Shown: piece by piece, positions 18,571 through 27,597 of the stretch
Numbering within the stretch: the stretch's first letter is position 1
Layout of the letters: each line of letters begins with the position of its first letter
From: Convivina intestini
GTDB lineage: Bacteria > Bacillota > Bacilli > Lactobacillales > Lactobacillaceae
Length of the DNA: 52,202 bases
NCBI RefSeq assembly: GCF_003096575.1
Contig: NZ_QEKT01000004.1
Coordinates: 83,822-136,023 of the forward strand
Direction: 5' to 3'
Translations under genes and position numbers: made by a program
The notes under the pieces: model-generated
The model's input: only the letters and a program-made list of their open reading frames with translations
What the model was told of the DNA's origin: nothing
The model's database searches: none

Positions 18571-19356
18571 ATGGGCTGTATCAATATTTTAAATGGTTTT
18601 TCCAACAACCAGCATCCGGCACAAGATAATGCCATCAATTTACTGGTCTATAATTTGATGCCTAATCGTTTAGAAACAGAACATCAAATTATCAGTGTCC
18701 TCAAACGCACTCCCCATAACTTTAATATTACTTTTTGTCGCATGGCTAGTCATCACTTCCGACATGCTGATGGGGGTATTATCCAAAAATATGCCACATT
18801 AGCAGAAATTGAACAAAATCATTTTGATGCGTTACTGGTAACTGGCGCGCCCCTAGATCAAAAAAAGTTTACCGAGGTTGATTATTGGGAGGAGTTCAAA
18901 AAATTATTGATTTGGCGTAAAACCCATGTAAAAACCTCCCTTTTTAACTGTTGGTCTGCCTGGGCTGCTGGTAGTTTAGATCAAATTTTAAGCGGGCAAG
19001 CTCTATCTAATAAAATATGTGGTGTTTACCGAAGCAACGGCTTCACCATGCCCCATTCTCGTTACTTTAAAATCCCGACTAAAGCTGTCAGCAAGTCAGC
19101 TAGGATTTTAGCTGAGGATGCTCAAATTGGTGCTACCATTGTCTTTGATCCACGCCATAATTCTTATTATTTAGCTGGGCATTTTGAGTATGGTACCCGA
19201 ACACTGGCTGAGGAATATCAACGTGATATCCAACGAGGGCTTAATCCCCAAGTACCAGCCAACTATTTTGATAACCAACAGCGTCCTCATAACACTTGGC
19301 AACAATCAGCGACCAAATTTTATCGTCAATGGTTACAGCAGTTTAGTACTAATTAA
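18571..19356 (+). CDS. metA: Homoserine O-acyltransferase (MetA family)
   Basis: A cytosolic 261-residue enzyme, shorter than the ~300-residue E. coli protein. It transfers an acyl group to homoserine, the first dedicated step of methionine synthesis. The family marks are VTGAP, the catalytic Cys in FNCWSAWAA, MPHSRY, and the His-x-Glu pair in AGHFEYGT. Aligned to E. coli MetA, the acyl-donor position (Glu111 for succinyl-CoA, Gly for acetyl-CoA in other family members) falls on a Lys in LDQKKF, so the donor cannot be read from the sequence. Some MetA-like proteins of lactobacilli work on serine instead; the Met T-box and the metE/metF neighbours favour homoserine here. AGGAGG lies 7 nt before the ATG. 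Confidence 0.88.
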   Translation: MGCINILNGFSNNQHPAQDNAINLLVYNLMPNRLETEHQIISVLKRTPHNFNITFCRMASHHFRHADGGIIQKYATLAEIEQNHFDALLVTGAPLDQKKFTEVDYWEEFKKLLIWRKTHVKTSLFNCWSAWAAGSLDQILSGQALSNKICGVYRSNGFTMPHSRYFKIPTKAVSKSARILAEDAQIGATIVFDPRHNSYYLAGHFEYGTRTLAEEYQRDIQRGLNPQVPANYFDNQQRPHNTWQQSATKFYRQWLQQFSTN

Positions 19357-19365
19357 TAAAAAAAT

Positions 19366-19394
19366 TTGACAAATAAGTTTTTTGTGAATAGAAT
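19366..19394 (+). promoter_or_regulatory. Promoter of metE-metF
   Basis: TTGACA (19366-19371), a 17-nt spacer and TAGAAT (19389-19394), starting 10 nt after the metA stop. The gap between metA and this promoter has no terminator. Confidence 0.75.
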
Positions 19395-19399
19395 GTGAA

Positions 19400-19679
19400 G
19401 AAATTAAGATGTTGATGAGATAAGTAAGTTACAGCGACGATCTAAAGAGAGCTGACATTGTGGTGAAAGTCAGAATCGTCAAGGGCTGAAAATGGTCTTG
19501 GAATCTATTCAATGCGGTGAGTCAATTATGATAAACCAAGTTCGGGTGCGCCCGTTATCGCGTCAGAGTATCTCATTTTTGATGTACTTGTCGAGTGTCC
19601 GACAGTGATGTCGAGCAAAATCAGGGTGGTAACACGTACTAACGTCCCGTAGTCTTTAACGACTGCGGGACGTTTTTTG
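19400..19679 (+). promoter_or_regulatory. Met T-box leader of metE-metF
   Basis: Specifier AUG at 19492-19494 (context GAAA-AUG-GUC), T-box core AGGGTGGTAACACG at 19623-19636, and a terminator stem of AACGTCCCGTAGTC with GACTGCGGGACGTT followed by TTTTTT (19641-19677). From about 19540 on it is a near copy, in the opposite orientation, of the leader at 17848-18000. Confidence 0.93.
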
Positions 19680-19734
19680 TTTCCACTTTTAATCAAAAAT
19701 AAAGCAAAGTAGCTAACCTGAGGAGGTATGAATT

Positions 19735-21999
19735 ATGACGACAAGTATTATTGGTTTCCCACGTATTGGTGCCCAGCGTGAATTAAAACGCGCTACGGAA
19801 AAATATTGGAAGGGTAATTTAAGCCAGGCAGAATTAGTTGAAACAGCTCAGGAATTAAAGAATCAAAACTGGCAACAGCAGGCCGACTCAGGGATTGATT
19901 ATGTTAGCACTGGTGACTTCTCTTTCTTCGATAATCTTTTGGATACTGCCAATTTGCTAAATATCATCCCCCACCGTTATAAAACTTTAGACCTAGATTT
20001 TTTGGATCAATATTTTGCCCAAGCCCGCGGTTACCAAGATGAAAACCATTCGGTCAAAGCGTTGCCCATGAAAAAATGGTTTAACACTAACTATCACTAT
20101 TTGGTACCCGAATTTGAAGATGATACCCAAGTTAAGGTCAATCAAGGTTTCTTATTCCAAGATTTACAAACCGCTGCTCAGCAACACCAGCACATCAAAA
20201 CCAGCTTAGTTGGCCCGTTTACTTTACTAAAATTAAGCCATTTCAGCGGTAGTAAACAGCTAGCTGATTTTGTCCCTGACATTATCAATGCTTATCGCCA
20301 AATTCTCCAACAACTAACAGCCTACCAACTTGATTGGCTTGAACTAGATGAACCTAGTTTGGTTTATGATCTGACTGCTGCTGATAAAGAGCTCTTTGAG
20401 ACACTGTATCAAGGAATTTTAGCCGAGCCACATCACTATCGAATTAATTTACAAACTTATTTTGGTGATGTTCGCGATATTTATCAAGAATTAATCAACC
20501 TTCCTGTAGATGGCATTGGTTTAGATTTTATCGAAGGTAAAAATAATATCGCCTTGCTTCAGCAATATGGCTTTCCAAAAGAGAAGGTGCTTTTTGCCGG
20601 CGTTGTGAATGGTAAAAATATTTGGCGCAATCAATATCAGAAAACGATTGAACTATTAAAGGCATTACCAGTTAATGACAACTTAGTCATTTCTACTTCG
20701 GCCTCCTTACTACATGTACCTTACACCGTAGCGGGTGAAGCAGAACTGGAGCCAGCTTTAAAACAACACCTGTCTTTTGCCTATGAAAAGTTAACCGAAC
20801 TGCATGAGTTAGATCAAATTTTGTGGCATGATGCTAAAGATTTATTGGTGGCCAATCAAACCCTCTTCAAAAATGTCAATCATCCCACCGATTTAACCGT
20901 AACTCAACGAGTTCAAGCTTTAACCTCATCGGATTATGAGCGTCTACCACTTCGTTCCAAACGCGAGGCAATTCAAAAAGCCGAATTTAAGATACCGGAA
21001 CTACCTACTACCACCATCGGATCTTTCCCACAAACACCTGATGTTCGGAAAAATCGGGCTGACTACCGTCATCACGAAATTGATCAAGCAACCTATGACC
21101 AATTTAATAGAGACAAAATTAAACGAATTATTACTTGGCAAGAAAAAGTCGGTTTTGACGTCCTAGTCCACGGCGAATATGAACGCAATGACATGGTCGA
21201 ATACTTTGGTGAAAACTTATCGGGCTTTGCCTTCACTAAAAATGCCTGGGTTCAATCTTATGGCAGTCGTGGCGTCAAGCCGCCCATTATCTGGGGTGAT
21301 GTCAGCCGTAAACAGGCTATCACAGTAGCGGCTTCAACCTATGCCCAAAGTCTAACGGATAAACCAGTTAAAGGTATGTTAACTGGACCAGTCACAATTT
21401 TTAACTGGTCCTTTCCTCGGGAGGATATTTCAGCGCAAGAATCCGTGACTCAAATCGCTTTAGCTATCCAAGACGAGGTTCTTGATTTAGAAAAACATGG
21501 TATTAAGATCATTCAAATTGATGAAGCCGCCTTACGTGAAAAGTTACCACTACGACAAAGTGACTGGTACAAGGAATACCTTGATTGGGCCATCCCAGCC
21601 TTTAAATTAGTCCATAGTCCAGTCCAAGCCTCAACCCAGATTCATACCCATATGTGCTACAGCGAGTTCAACGATATTATTCCAGCGATTGATCAAATGG
21701 ATGCCGATGTAATTTCCTTTGAAGCATCGCGTTCTGATTTATCTATTATTGATGAATTAAAAGCGAACCACTTTGAAACTGAAGTCGGCCCAGGTGTCTA
21801 TGATATCCACTCACCCCGAATTCCAAGTCAAGCTGAAATTTATACAATTATCAATAAAATTCTGGCTAAACTACCCGTTGATAAAGTCTGGATTAATCCA
21901 GATTGTGGCCTAAAAACTCGGGGAGAAAGTGAAACCTTTGCTAGCTTAAAGAACCTAATTGCTGCAACCCACCAAAAGCGGAGGGAGTTATCCGAATAG
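19735..21999 (+). CDS. metE: Cobalamin-independent methionine synthase
   Basis: A 754-residue cytosolic enzyme of full family length that methylates homocysteine with 5-methyltetrahydrofolate, without B12. The N-terminal half starts TTSIIGFPRIGAQRELK; the C-terminal catalytic half carries the zinc ligands in IHTHMCYSEF and INPDCGLKTR, and the repeated TTIGSFPQT motif. AGGAGG precedes the ATG by 8 nt. The stop TAG abuts the metF ATG directly, so the pair is translationally coupled and controlled by the Met T-box. Confidence 0.97.
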   Translation: MTTSIIGFPRIGAQRELKRATEKYWKGNLSQAELVETAQELKNQNWQQQADSGIDYVSTGDFSFFDNLLDTANLLNIIPHRYKTLDLDFLDQYFAQARGYQDENHSVKALPMKKWFNTNYHYLVPEFEDDTQVKVNQGFLFQDLQTAAQQHQHIKTSLVGPFTLLKLSHFSGSKQLADFVPDIINAYRQILQQLTAYQLDWLELDEPSLVYDLTAADKELFETLYQGILAEPHHYRINLQTYFGDVRDIYQELINLPVDGIGLDFIEGKNNIALLQQYGFPKEKVLFAGVVNGKNIWRNQYQKTIELLKALPVNDNLVISTSASLLHVPYTVAGEAELEPALKQHLSFAYEKLTELHELDQILWHDAKDLLVANQTLFKNVNHPTDLTVTQRVQALTSSDYERLPLRSKREAIQKAEFKIPELPTTTIGSFPQTPDVRKNRADYRHHEIDQATYDQFNRDKIKRIITWQEKVGFDVLVHGEYERNDMVEYFGENLSGFAFTKNAWVQSYGSRGVKPPIIWGDVSRKQAITVAASTYAQSLTDKPVKGMLTGPVTIFNWSFPREDISAQESVTQIALAIQDEVLDLEKHGIKIIQIDEAALREKLPLRQSDWYKEYLDWAIPAFKLVHSPVQASTQIHTHMCYSEFNDIIPAIDQMDADVISFEASRSDLSIIDELKANHFETEVGPGVYDIHSPRIPSQAEIYTIINKILAKLPVDKVWINPDCGLKTRGESETFASLKNLIAATHQKRRELSE

Positions 22000-22887
22000 A
22001 TGAATTTAAAAGATGTATTTCAGACTAAAACTGTCTTTTCTTTAGAAGTATTTCCACCTAAATCTGAATTAGCTACTCAAAAATTATTAAATTCCTTAAC
22101 TGGCATTCAGAGTATTAAACCTGATTTTATCTCGATTACGCTCGGGGCCGCTCAAATGGACATCCAAAAAACTGTGAACTTAGCTACCGCTATCCAAGAA
22201 CAGCTATCCATTCCGGCAATGGCCCACCTTACAGGTCTCTATCTTTCTAAGCAACAAGCCGCCGATACCTTATCGATTTTAAAAGAGAGTCAGATAAATA
22301 ATATTTTAGCCTTGCGGGGTGACCAGGTTTCTAATTGTCCACCGGTGGGTGATTTTAAATATGCTGCTGAGCTAGTGAATTTTATTAAATGTCATGGTGA
22401 TTTTGATATAGCCGGTGCCTGTTATCCTCAAAAACACCCAGAATCTAGTGATTTTGTCGCCGATACCTTGCACTTGAAAGAAAAAGTTAATCAAGGCGCC
22501 AGTCACTTAATCACCCAAATGATTTTTGATAATGAAGCGTTTTGGCAATTTAAAGAACGACTGCAGCTGGCTAACATTAACGTACCAGTTGAAGTGGGGA
22601 TTATGCCCTGTACCAATCACCAACAAATTCAAAGAATTACCGCCTTATCAGGTATTCAAATGCCAAAAAAATTCACTAACATTATGGCCCGCTATGCCGA
22701 CAATAAAGAAGCCATGCGTGATGCTGGAATTGCTTATGCTATCGATCAAATCGTTGATTTAGTAGCTTCTGGCGTGGATGGTATTCATCTCTACACGATG
22801 AATAATCCTGAAAATGCCCAGCGCATTTGGGAAGCCACTCATACCCTTTTTGAAGCGCAAAATAAGCAATTGGCCTATCCACTCTGA
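22000..22887 (+). CDS. metF: Methylenetetrahydrofolate reductase
   Basis: A 295-residue FAD enzyme that reduces 5,10-methylene-THF to 5-methyl-THF, the methyl donor of the adjacent MetE. Family features are FSLEVFPPKSE near the N-terminus, NILALRGDQ, and HLYTMNNPENAQRIWE near the C-terminus. The ATG follows the metE stop with no gap; the GGAGGGAG inside the end of metE serves as ribosome binding site. Confidence 0.96.
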   Translation: MNLKDVFQTKTVFSLEVFPPKSELATQKLLNSLTGIQSIKPDFISITLGAAQMDIQKTVNLATAIQEQLSIPAMAHLTGLYLSKQQAADTLSILKESQINNILALRGDQVSNCPPVGDFKYAAELVNFIKCHGDFDIAGACYPQKHPESSDFVADTLHLKEKVNQGASHLITQMIFDNEAFWQFKERLQLANINVPVEVGIMPCTNHQQIQRITALSGIQMPKKFTNIMARYADNKEAMRDAGIAYAIDQIVDLVASGVDGIHLYTMNNPENAQRIWEATHTLFEAQNKQLAYPL

Positions 22888-22905
22888 TTGGCAAATATTA
22901 GATTA

Positions 22906-22938
22906 AAAAGGAGTAACTATTAAATAGTTACTCCTTTT
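22906..22938. terminator. Bidirectional terminator, metF / XRE regulator
   Basis: AAAAGGAGTAACTA and TAGTTACTCCTTTT form a perfect 14-bp stem with a 5-nt loop. The A- and T-runs suit both strands of the convergent pair; the last bases overlap the stop codon of the minus-strand gene. Confidence 0.9.
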
Positions 22939-23551
22939 ATCTTCCCATCAAATGTGGCACTAACCAAGATAAAAAACCACCTATTGGAAAAATCAGCCAC
23001 CAATAATTAGCTAAAAATTGCCAAACATTTTCAATGGGTTCACGTGGTTTAGACGGTCGTTTTTGATAAGCCACGCCTAACGTTTTGGGGTACTTTGCAT
23101 CCAAGTGATTCATCACAATTATTTTATAAAAATAATAACCACTACTAATCCCTATGAAGAGAGAAAATAACCACAAAACACCAAATAAATTTTGTGTCTG
23201 TTCTGGACGACTCTCTACAAAAAGGCCACCACACGATAACAAGGTAAATATCACAGCGAACAGTGCCAACTTAATCGCTGTTGCTTCTGAAGTCCGACGG
23301 CTAAACTGAACCTGCTGTTCTTGCGAGGAAGCCATCAGTTCAATCTCACGTTCTTCAGTATCAATATATTCAAATAAGTCAGTAATAGTTACTCCCAAGG
23401 CATTGGCGACTGAACTCAAAGTCTCAGTACTAACTTCTTGTCCAGCTTCTAGCCGTTGAATCGTGCGAACCGTAATGTAGGCGCGTTCAGCTAAATCTTC
23501 TTGCGTCCAACCTTTTGCTTTTCTTAATGCTGTTACTTTTGTTTTATCCAT
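22937..23551 (-). CDS. XRE-family HTH regulator with C-terminal membrane helices
   Basis: A 204-residue protein. Residues 1-65 are a classical helix-turn-helix (KAKGWTQEDLAERAYITVRT with EAGQEVSTETLS following). A linker rich in Glu/Gln leads to two clear hydrophobic segments (about 95-120 and 122-145) and a third near the C-terminus. Membrane-tethered XRE proteins often sense envelope signals and control neighbouring genes. No obvious partner is adjacent; the MerR gene lies about 80 nt upstream in the same orientation. Confidence 0.85.
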   Translation of the reverse strand: MDKTKVTALRKAKGWTQEDLAERAYITVRTIQRLEAGQEVSTETLSSVANALGVTITDLFEYIDTEEREIELMASSQEQQVQFSRRTSEATAIKLALFAVIFTLLSCGGLFVESRPEQTQNLFGVLWLFSLFIGISSGYYFYKIIVMNHLDAKYPKTLGVAYQKRPSKPREPIENVWQFLANYWWLIFPIGGFLSWLVPHLMGR

Positions 23552-23633
23552 GCAATTAATATAATCTTTTTTCTAAAAAATAAACACGACAATTACCCGA
23601 CAAGGAGGTGACACCGAACCGACAGGACACAGA

Positions 23634-24011
23634 TCAAACCTCCGATTTCTGGTTTAACATCTGACGATAATAATTCTTCTTACCCTTCAAAAAATCAATA
23701 TGGTCTTGAATTTCTCTTTGATTATCCAGCAAAAATTGTTCCTGTTCATCCAAAATTGCCATCCGTTCCTTGATAGTTTGATTCCCCTGCTCACGTAATT
23801 TAGCATAATCAATAATCTTATTTAACGACAGTCCGGTAGCCTTCGCTCGTTTAATAAAATCAATCCAGCGTAAATCATTATCCGAAAAAATCCGATAATT
23901 ATTTCTATCTCGAGCTGGTTTTAACAGACCCAACTCCTCATAATATCGTAAGGTTGCAATCGAAAATCCGCTTAATTTAGCCACTTCGGCTATCTGATAA
24001 TTTTCAGCCAT
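23634..24011 (-). CDS. MerR-family transcriptional regulator
   Basis: A 125-residue regulator with an N-terminal winged helix (YQIAEVAKLSGFSIATLRYY) and a C-terminal coiled coil typical of the MerR family. It has no Cys in the effector region, so it is not a metal-sensing type. It is divergent from the carboxymuconolactone decarboxylase-like gene, and the 85-nt gap contains a MerR-type operator, so it most likely controls that gene and itself. Confidence 0.92.
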   Translation of the reverse strand: MAENYQIAEVAKLSGFSIATLRYYEELGLLKPARDRNNYRIFSDNDLRWIDFIKRAKATGLSLNKIIDYAKLREQGNQTIKERMAILDEQEQFLLDNQREIQDHIDFLKGKKNYYRQMLNQKSEV

Positions 24012-24035
24012 CTATTCCCTCTTTGAAAAACAAAC

Positions 24036-24066
24036 TTGCTATCAAGTTAACTTGATAGTTTATATT
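24036..24066 (+). promoter_or_regulatory. MerR-type promoter with 19-bp spacer and perfect palindrome
   Basis: TTGCTA (24036-24041) and TATATT (24061-24066) are 19 bp apart, the stretched spacing characteristic of MerR activation. Within the spacer lies the perfect 20-bp palindrome CTATCAAGTTAACTTGATAG (24039-24058), the likely operator. Confidence 0.85.
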
Positions 24067-24096
24067 AACCCTATCATACAGAAAAGAGGATAATTC

Positions 24097-24459
24097 ATGG
24101 ATATCTATGAAAAAGGATTACAAATCCGAGAAGCAGTAATTGGTCAGAAAAATAGTGACTTAGTATCTGCGAGTTTAGCAAAAATAGCGCCAATTTTAGA
24201 CGAAAAAACACTATTAGCGTTCGCAGAGGCCGATGAACGTAGTATTCTCAGCATGAAACAGCGCGAAATGATCACCATCACCTCGTTACTCACCCAAGGT
24301 GATACCGCTGGTCAATTAAAAATTCATATTCAAGGGTCGCTAAACGTCGGCTGGACTGAAGCTGAAATCGTAGAAGCCTTTGTCCATTGCCTACCGTATG
24401 TCGGTTTTCCCAAAGTATTAAATGCGATTCGGGTTGCTAAAGAAGTTTTTGGAAATTGA
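24097..24459 (+). CDS. Carboxymuconolactone decarboxylase (CMD) family protein
   Basis: A 120-residue all-helical protein with the CMD segments SMKQREMITITSLLTQGD, LKIHIQGSLNVGWTEAEIVE and a VHCLPYVGFPKVLNA tail. It lacks the CxxC pair of AhpD, so a peroxidase role is not supported; the true substrate is unknown. It is the target of the divergent MerR regulator. GAGG precedes the ATG. Confidence 0.88.
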   Translation: MDIYEKGLQIREAVIGQKNSDLVSASLAKIAPILDEKTLLAFAEADERSILSMKQREMITITSLLTQGDTAGQLKIHIQGSLNVGWTEAEIVEAFVHCLPYVGFPKVLNAIRVAKEVFGN

Positions 24460-24470
24460 ACTAGTATGAT

Positions 24471-24509
24471 TAAATAAACGGGCGCTTTCTTTGAGCACCT
24501 GTTTATTTA
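24471..24509. terminator. Bidirectional terminator between CMD gene and antiporter
   Basis: TAAATAAACGGGCGCT pairs with AGCACCTGTTTATTTA, with a few wobble pairs. It sits between convergent genes. Confidence 0.75.
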
Positions 24510-24533
24510 GTTCATCCATCAAAATGTTAACTC

Positions 24534-25871
24534 TTAGCCTTCGACTGCCATCAATCGCTTTTCAACAATAATATAAACTAACAAAATTAATGACAAACCA
24601 GCCGCAACGTACAAAACAATATTACTTGCTATCCAACCATAGTGAGCAACCAAAATACCGATTAAAGCTGTAGCTAACACTTCACCAAAAAGATATTGGA
24701 AGAATCCCATAAATCCTGTAGATGATCCAACCGCAAACTTAGGTACTGATTCATTAACAATCAATCCAACCAAAGTCAGTGGCGCATATATCAATGTTCC
24801 CATGATAAACAACACTATGATAATCAATACATGACTAGTACTAAAGAAATAGGTGGTTAAACATACAATTAACCCTAACACACAACCAATACAAACAACT
24901 TCACGACGATCTTTCAATATATCTGAAACTGCACCAATAATAATCACACCCGGGACAGATGCCAATTCAAAAACACCTACTAGCCATTTAGCCAAACTAG
25001 GATCAAATCCCTTTGAATGAACCAAGTAACTAGGAATCCAGCTCATAACACCATACCGTACCAAATATAAAGACATAGAAGTTAAGGTAACAGCCCACAC
25101 AATTTTATTTTTTAAAATATATTGAACAAAAATTTGTGACAAAGTTAAATCAGTCAGCTCATCATCAACTGCCTTACCATCACCAACAATGACCTCATCC
25201 CCGGTATAATCACTAATACTTGGCAATCCAACAGAAGTAGGACGATCCGACCCCGTAAACAAAATAAATATTGCAATCAAAAAAGCTACTGCTGAGGCAC
25301 TATAAAATACCGCTGAAATAGACCCAGAGAATAGGTAAACTGCCAATTGCACGACCGCAACACAGACAAAGGCCCCTGCATTATGTGCCGAAGACCAAAT
25401 TGAATACACTGTACCGCGCCACTTTTTGCCCCACCATAACTGTACGGTACGCTGACAGGCCGCCGCACCCATACCTTGGGCAATCGACATAACCAACATT
25501 AACAGCACCATGACATAAAAATTTCGTGTTGATCCCAACCCCATATTCAAGATGGCAGAAGCAATTAACCCAGCAGCTAAATAATGATTAGGATTACTTT
25601 TATCACTTAAAGCACCCATAAATAGTTTTGAAATACCATACCCAATCCCAAAACAAGACATTATAATTCCAACTTGAGCCGTAGAAAAATGATAACTTTT
25701 CATAATATCATTTTGTTCAGTAGTAAAAATCAAGCGAATCACATAATAGCCAATATAACCAATCATTATAGAAGCGAGTACACCGATTTGATGTATTCGA
25801 TAACTGCTAGCAATTTTATCCTGTTGCACCTTAATCGTTGCATCTGGTGCCGGTTTTAAAAACGAAAACAT
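24534..25871 (-). CDS. MFS organophosphate:phosphate antiporter (UhpT/GlpT/UhpC type)
   Basis: A 445-residue membrane protein with about 12 helices and the OPA-family start YIGYYVIRLIFT, in which the conserved Arg would bind phosphate, plus GYGISKLFMGALSDK in the first loop. These transporters swap hexose- or glycerol-phosphate for inorganic phosphate. The exact substrate cannot be read. It stands alone, with a GGGGGA ribosome binding site and a cre-like operator 62 nt upstream, which suggests catabolite repression. Confidence 0.88.
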   Translation of the reverse strand: MFSFLKPAPDATIKVQQDKIASSYRIHQIGVLASIMIGYIGYYVIRLIFTTEQNDIMKSYHFSTAQVGIIMSCFGIGYGISKLFMGALSDKSNPNHYLAAGLIASAILNMGLGSTRNFYVMVLLMLVMSIAQGMGAAACQRTVQLWWGKKWRGTVYSIWSSAHNAGAFVCVAVVQLAVYLFSGSISAVFYSASAVAFLIAIFILFTGSDRPTSVGLPSISDYTGDEVIVGDGKAVDDELTDLTLSQIFVQYILKNKIVWAVTLTSMSLYLVRYGVMSWIPSYLVHSKGFDPSLAKWLVGVFELASVPGVIIIGAVSDILKDRREVVCIGCVLGLIVCLTTYFFSTSHVLIIIVLFIMGTLIYAPLTLVGLIVNESVPKFAVGSSTGFMGFFQYLFGEVLATALIGILVAHYGWIASNIVLYVAAGLSLILLVYIIVEKRLMAVEG

Positions 25872-25932
25872 AACATCCCCCTAAGTAATAATTCTCCTAC
25901 ATCGATTTCATTCTAACACTTATAAAGCAATG

Positions 25933-25948
25933 TTGTAAGCGCTTTCCA
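25933..25948. promoter_or_regulatory. cre-like site (CcpA operator) upstream of the antiporter
   Basis: TTGTAAGCGCTTTCCA matches the cre consensus WTGNAARCGNWWWCAW at all but one position. It lies 62 nt before the antiporter start, within the 318-nt gap 25872-26189, the rest of which shows no gene. Confidence 0.6.
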
Positions 25949-26189
25949 AATATCATATTATCAACTTATAAAATATTAAAATTCACAATGGATACAGCGG
26001 CTCCTTACGGGTTTGTTTATAATATTACTCATTCTATTTTTAATTAACAGATAGTACTTTCGCCTTTCTTCCATTAATCCCATAAGAATTTATAACTTAT
26101 TTGCACTCCTCCCCCACGACCCTTATCATTATTAATGTGAATAACTATTCTAAAACGACTTATTTTTAAACACTCTGGTGGGAGCACTC

Positions 26190-27548
26190 ATGACCAATTC
26201 AATCACCCAAAAAGCCCAGCAAGACAGCAATAATAAAGCTCAATTGCATCATATGACGGTCCAATGGCAAAAGTTTATCCACGGGGCTAGTGGACCAGCG
26301 CGCCAAAGCAGCCTACAAGTTCGGGCTTCAATCGTCGGTCGGACCGGTATTCTCCTGCTATCTTGTGGGACTGGATCTTGGCGGGTACGCGATGCCATGA
26401 ATACCATCGCCACTTCACTTGGAGTGACCTGTGCCGCCGATATCGGCCTAACGACGCTAACTTTTACCTGCTTTGATGGCGTTAACAGCTATACCCAAAA
26501 CTTAGCCCTAGCCAGTACCGGTGTAAATACCGATAAATTAACTGCCCTGGAACACTTTGTGAACCATTTTGCCCAATTGTACGCTGACCAAAGCGCTGAA
26601 AGTATCCACCAAACCTTGGATATTATTCAGCATCGATCCGGTAACTATTCAGCCCCCCAAGTCGGTCTAGCTGCCGGAATTGCCTGTGCTGGTTTTATCT
26701 TTTTACTCGGTGGTGGCTGGGTTGAAATGCTCGGTTGCTTCTTTGGTGCTACCCTAGGAAACTACACCCGTCGCAAACTAATTGACCGCCACATTACCAC
26801 CGTGGTCAATACTTCTTTGGCCGTAGCAGTTGCCTGTTTAACCTATTTTTTGGTTTTTCATTTACTAGGGCTAGTAATGCCAATTGCCCAAGGCCATGAA
26901 GCCGGTTATATTGGATCCATGCTCTTTGTCATTCCTGGATTTCCCTTTATCACTTCCATGTTGGATATTTCTAAATCGGATATGCGTTCTGGCTTGGAAA
27001 GACTAACCTTTGCCCTCTTAGTAACCCTTTCGGCGACCTTGGTCGGGTGGTTAGTGGCCATGTTAGTGCAGCTCAAACCAGCTGATTTCATCCCCTTGGG
27101 CCTCACACCCCTAACCCTAATGGGCCTGCGGCTACTAGCTTCCTTTGCTGGGGTCTACGGCTTCTCGATGATGTTTAATAGTCGCCAAAAAATGGCCATC
27201 ACAGCCGGTATTATCGGCGCAATTGCCAACACGACCCGCCTAGAATTGGTTGATTTAGCGCAAATGCCACCGGCTGCGGCTGCCTTTATTGGGGCTTTGA
27301 TTGCCGGACTCCTGGCCTCGATTATCAACAAAAAAACGAGCTATCCTCGCATTGCTCTAACAGTCCCCGCTATTGTGATTATGGTACCCGGCCTCTATAT
27401 TTACCGTGGTATTTTCAATCTGGGCCTAAATAACATTAGCACTGGTGCTGTTTGGTTAATTCGAGCCGCTATCATCATGCTTTTCTTGCCCTTTGGCCTC
27501 TTTGTGGCTCGCTTCCTACTAGATAAAAAATGGCGTCATGTCGATTAA
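26190..27548 (+). CDS. ThrE-type threonine/serine exporter family protein (fused form)
   Basis: A 452-residue protein that joins the two ThrE domains in one chain: an N-terminal soluble part followed by about five membrane helices with GDLE-like LDISKSDMRSGLERL, then a second set of about five helices. I chose the ATG at 26190 because GGTGGGAG lies just upstream; the in-frame GTG at 26178 sits inside that ribosome binding site. The family exports small hydroxy amino acids, but many fused homologues are untested. A strong terminator follows. Confidence 0.87.
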   Translation: MTNSITQKAQQDSNNKAQLHHMTVQWQKFIHGASGPARQSSLQVRASIVGRTGILLLSCGTGSWRVRDAMNTIATSLGVTCAADIGLTTLTFTCFDGVNSYTQNLALASTGVNTDKLTALEHFVNHFAQLYADQSAESIHQTLDIIQHRSGNYSAPQVGLAAGIACAGFIFLLGGGWVEMLGCFFGATLGNYTRRKLIDRHITTVVNTSLAVAVACLTYFLVFHLLGLVMPIAQGHEAGYIGSMLFVIPGFPFITSMLDISKSDMRSGLERLTFALLVTLSATLVGWLVAMLVQLKPADFIPLGLTPLTLMGLRLLASFAGVYGFSMMFNSRQKMAITAGIIGAIANTTRLELVDLAQMPPAAAAFIGALIAGLLASIINKKTSYPRIALTVPAIVIMVPGLYIYRGIFNLGLNNISTGAVWLIRAAIIMLFLPFGLFVARFLLDKKWRHVD

Positions 27549-27552
27549 AACT

Positions 27553-27583
27553 AAAAAGTTCTGCCTCAAGGCAGAACTTTTTT
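27553..27583. terminator. Bidirectional terminator, ThrE-like / OatA-like
   Basis: AAAAAGTTCTGCC and GGCAGAACTTTTTT enclose a TCAA tetraloop between convergent genes. Confidence 0.92.
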
Positions 27584-27597
27584 GGTACGTATTGAAA

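Noticed and set aside
20936-21166. 76-codon frame inside metE
   Set aside because: It is fully contained in metE in another frame, without a start signal.
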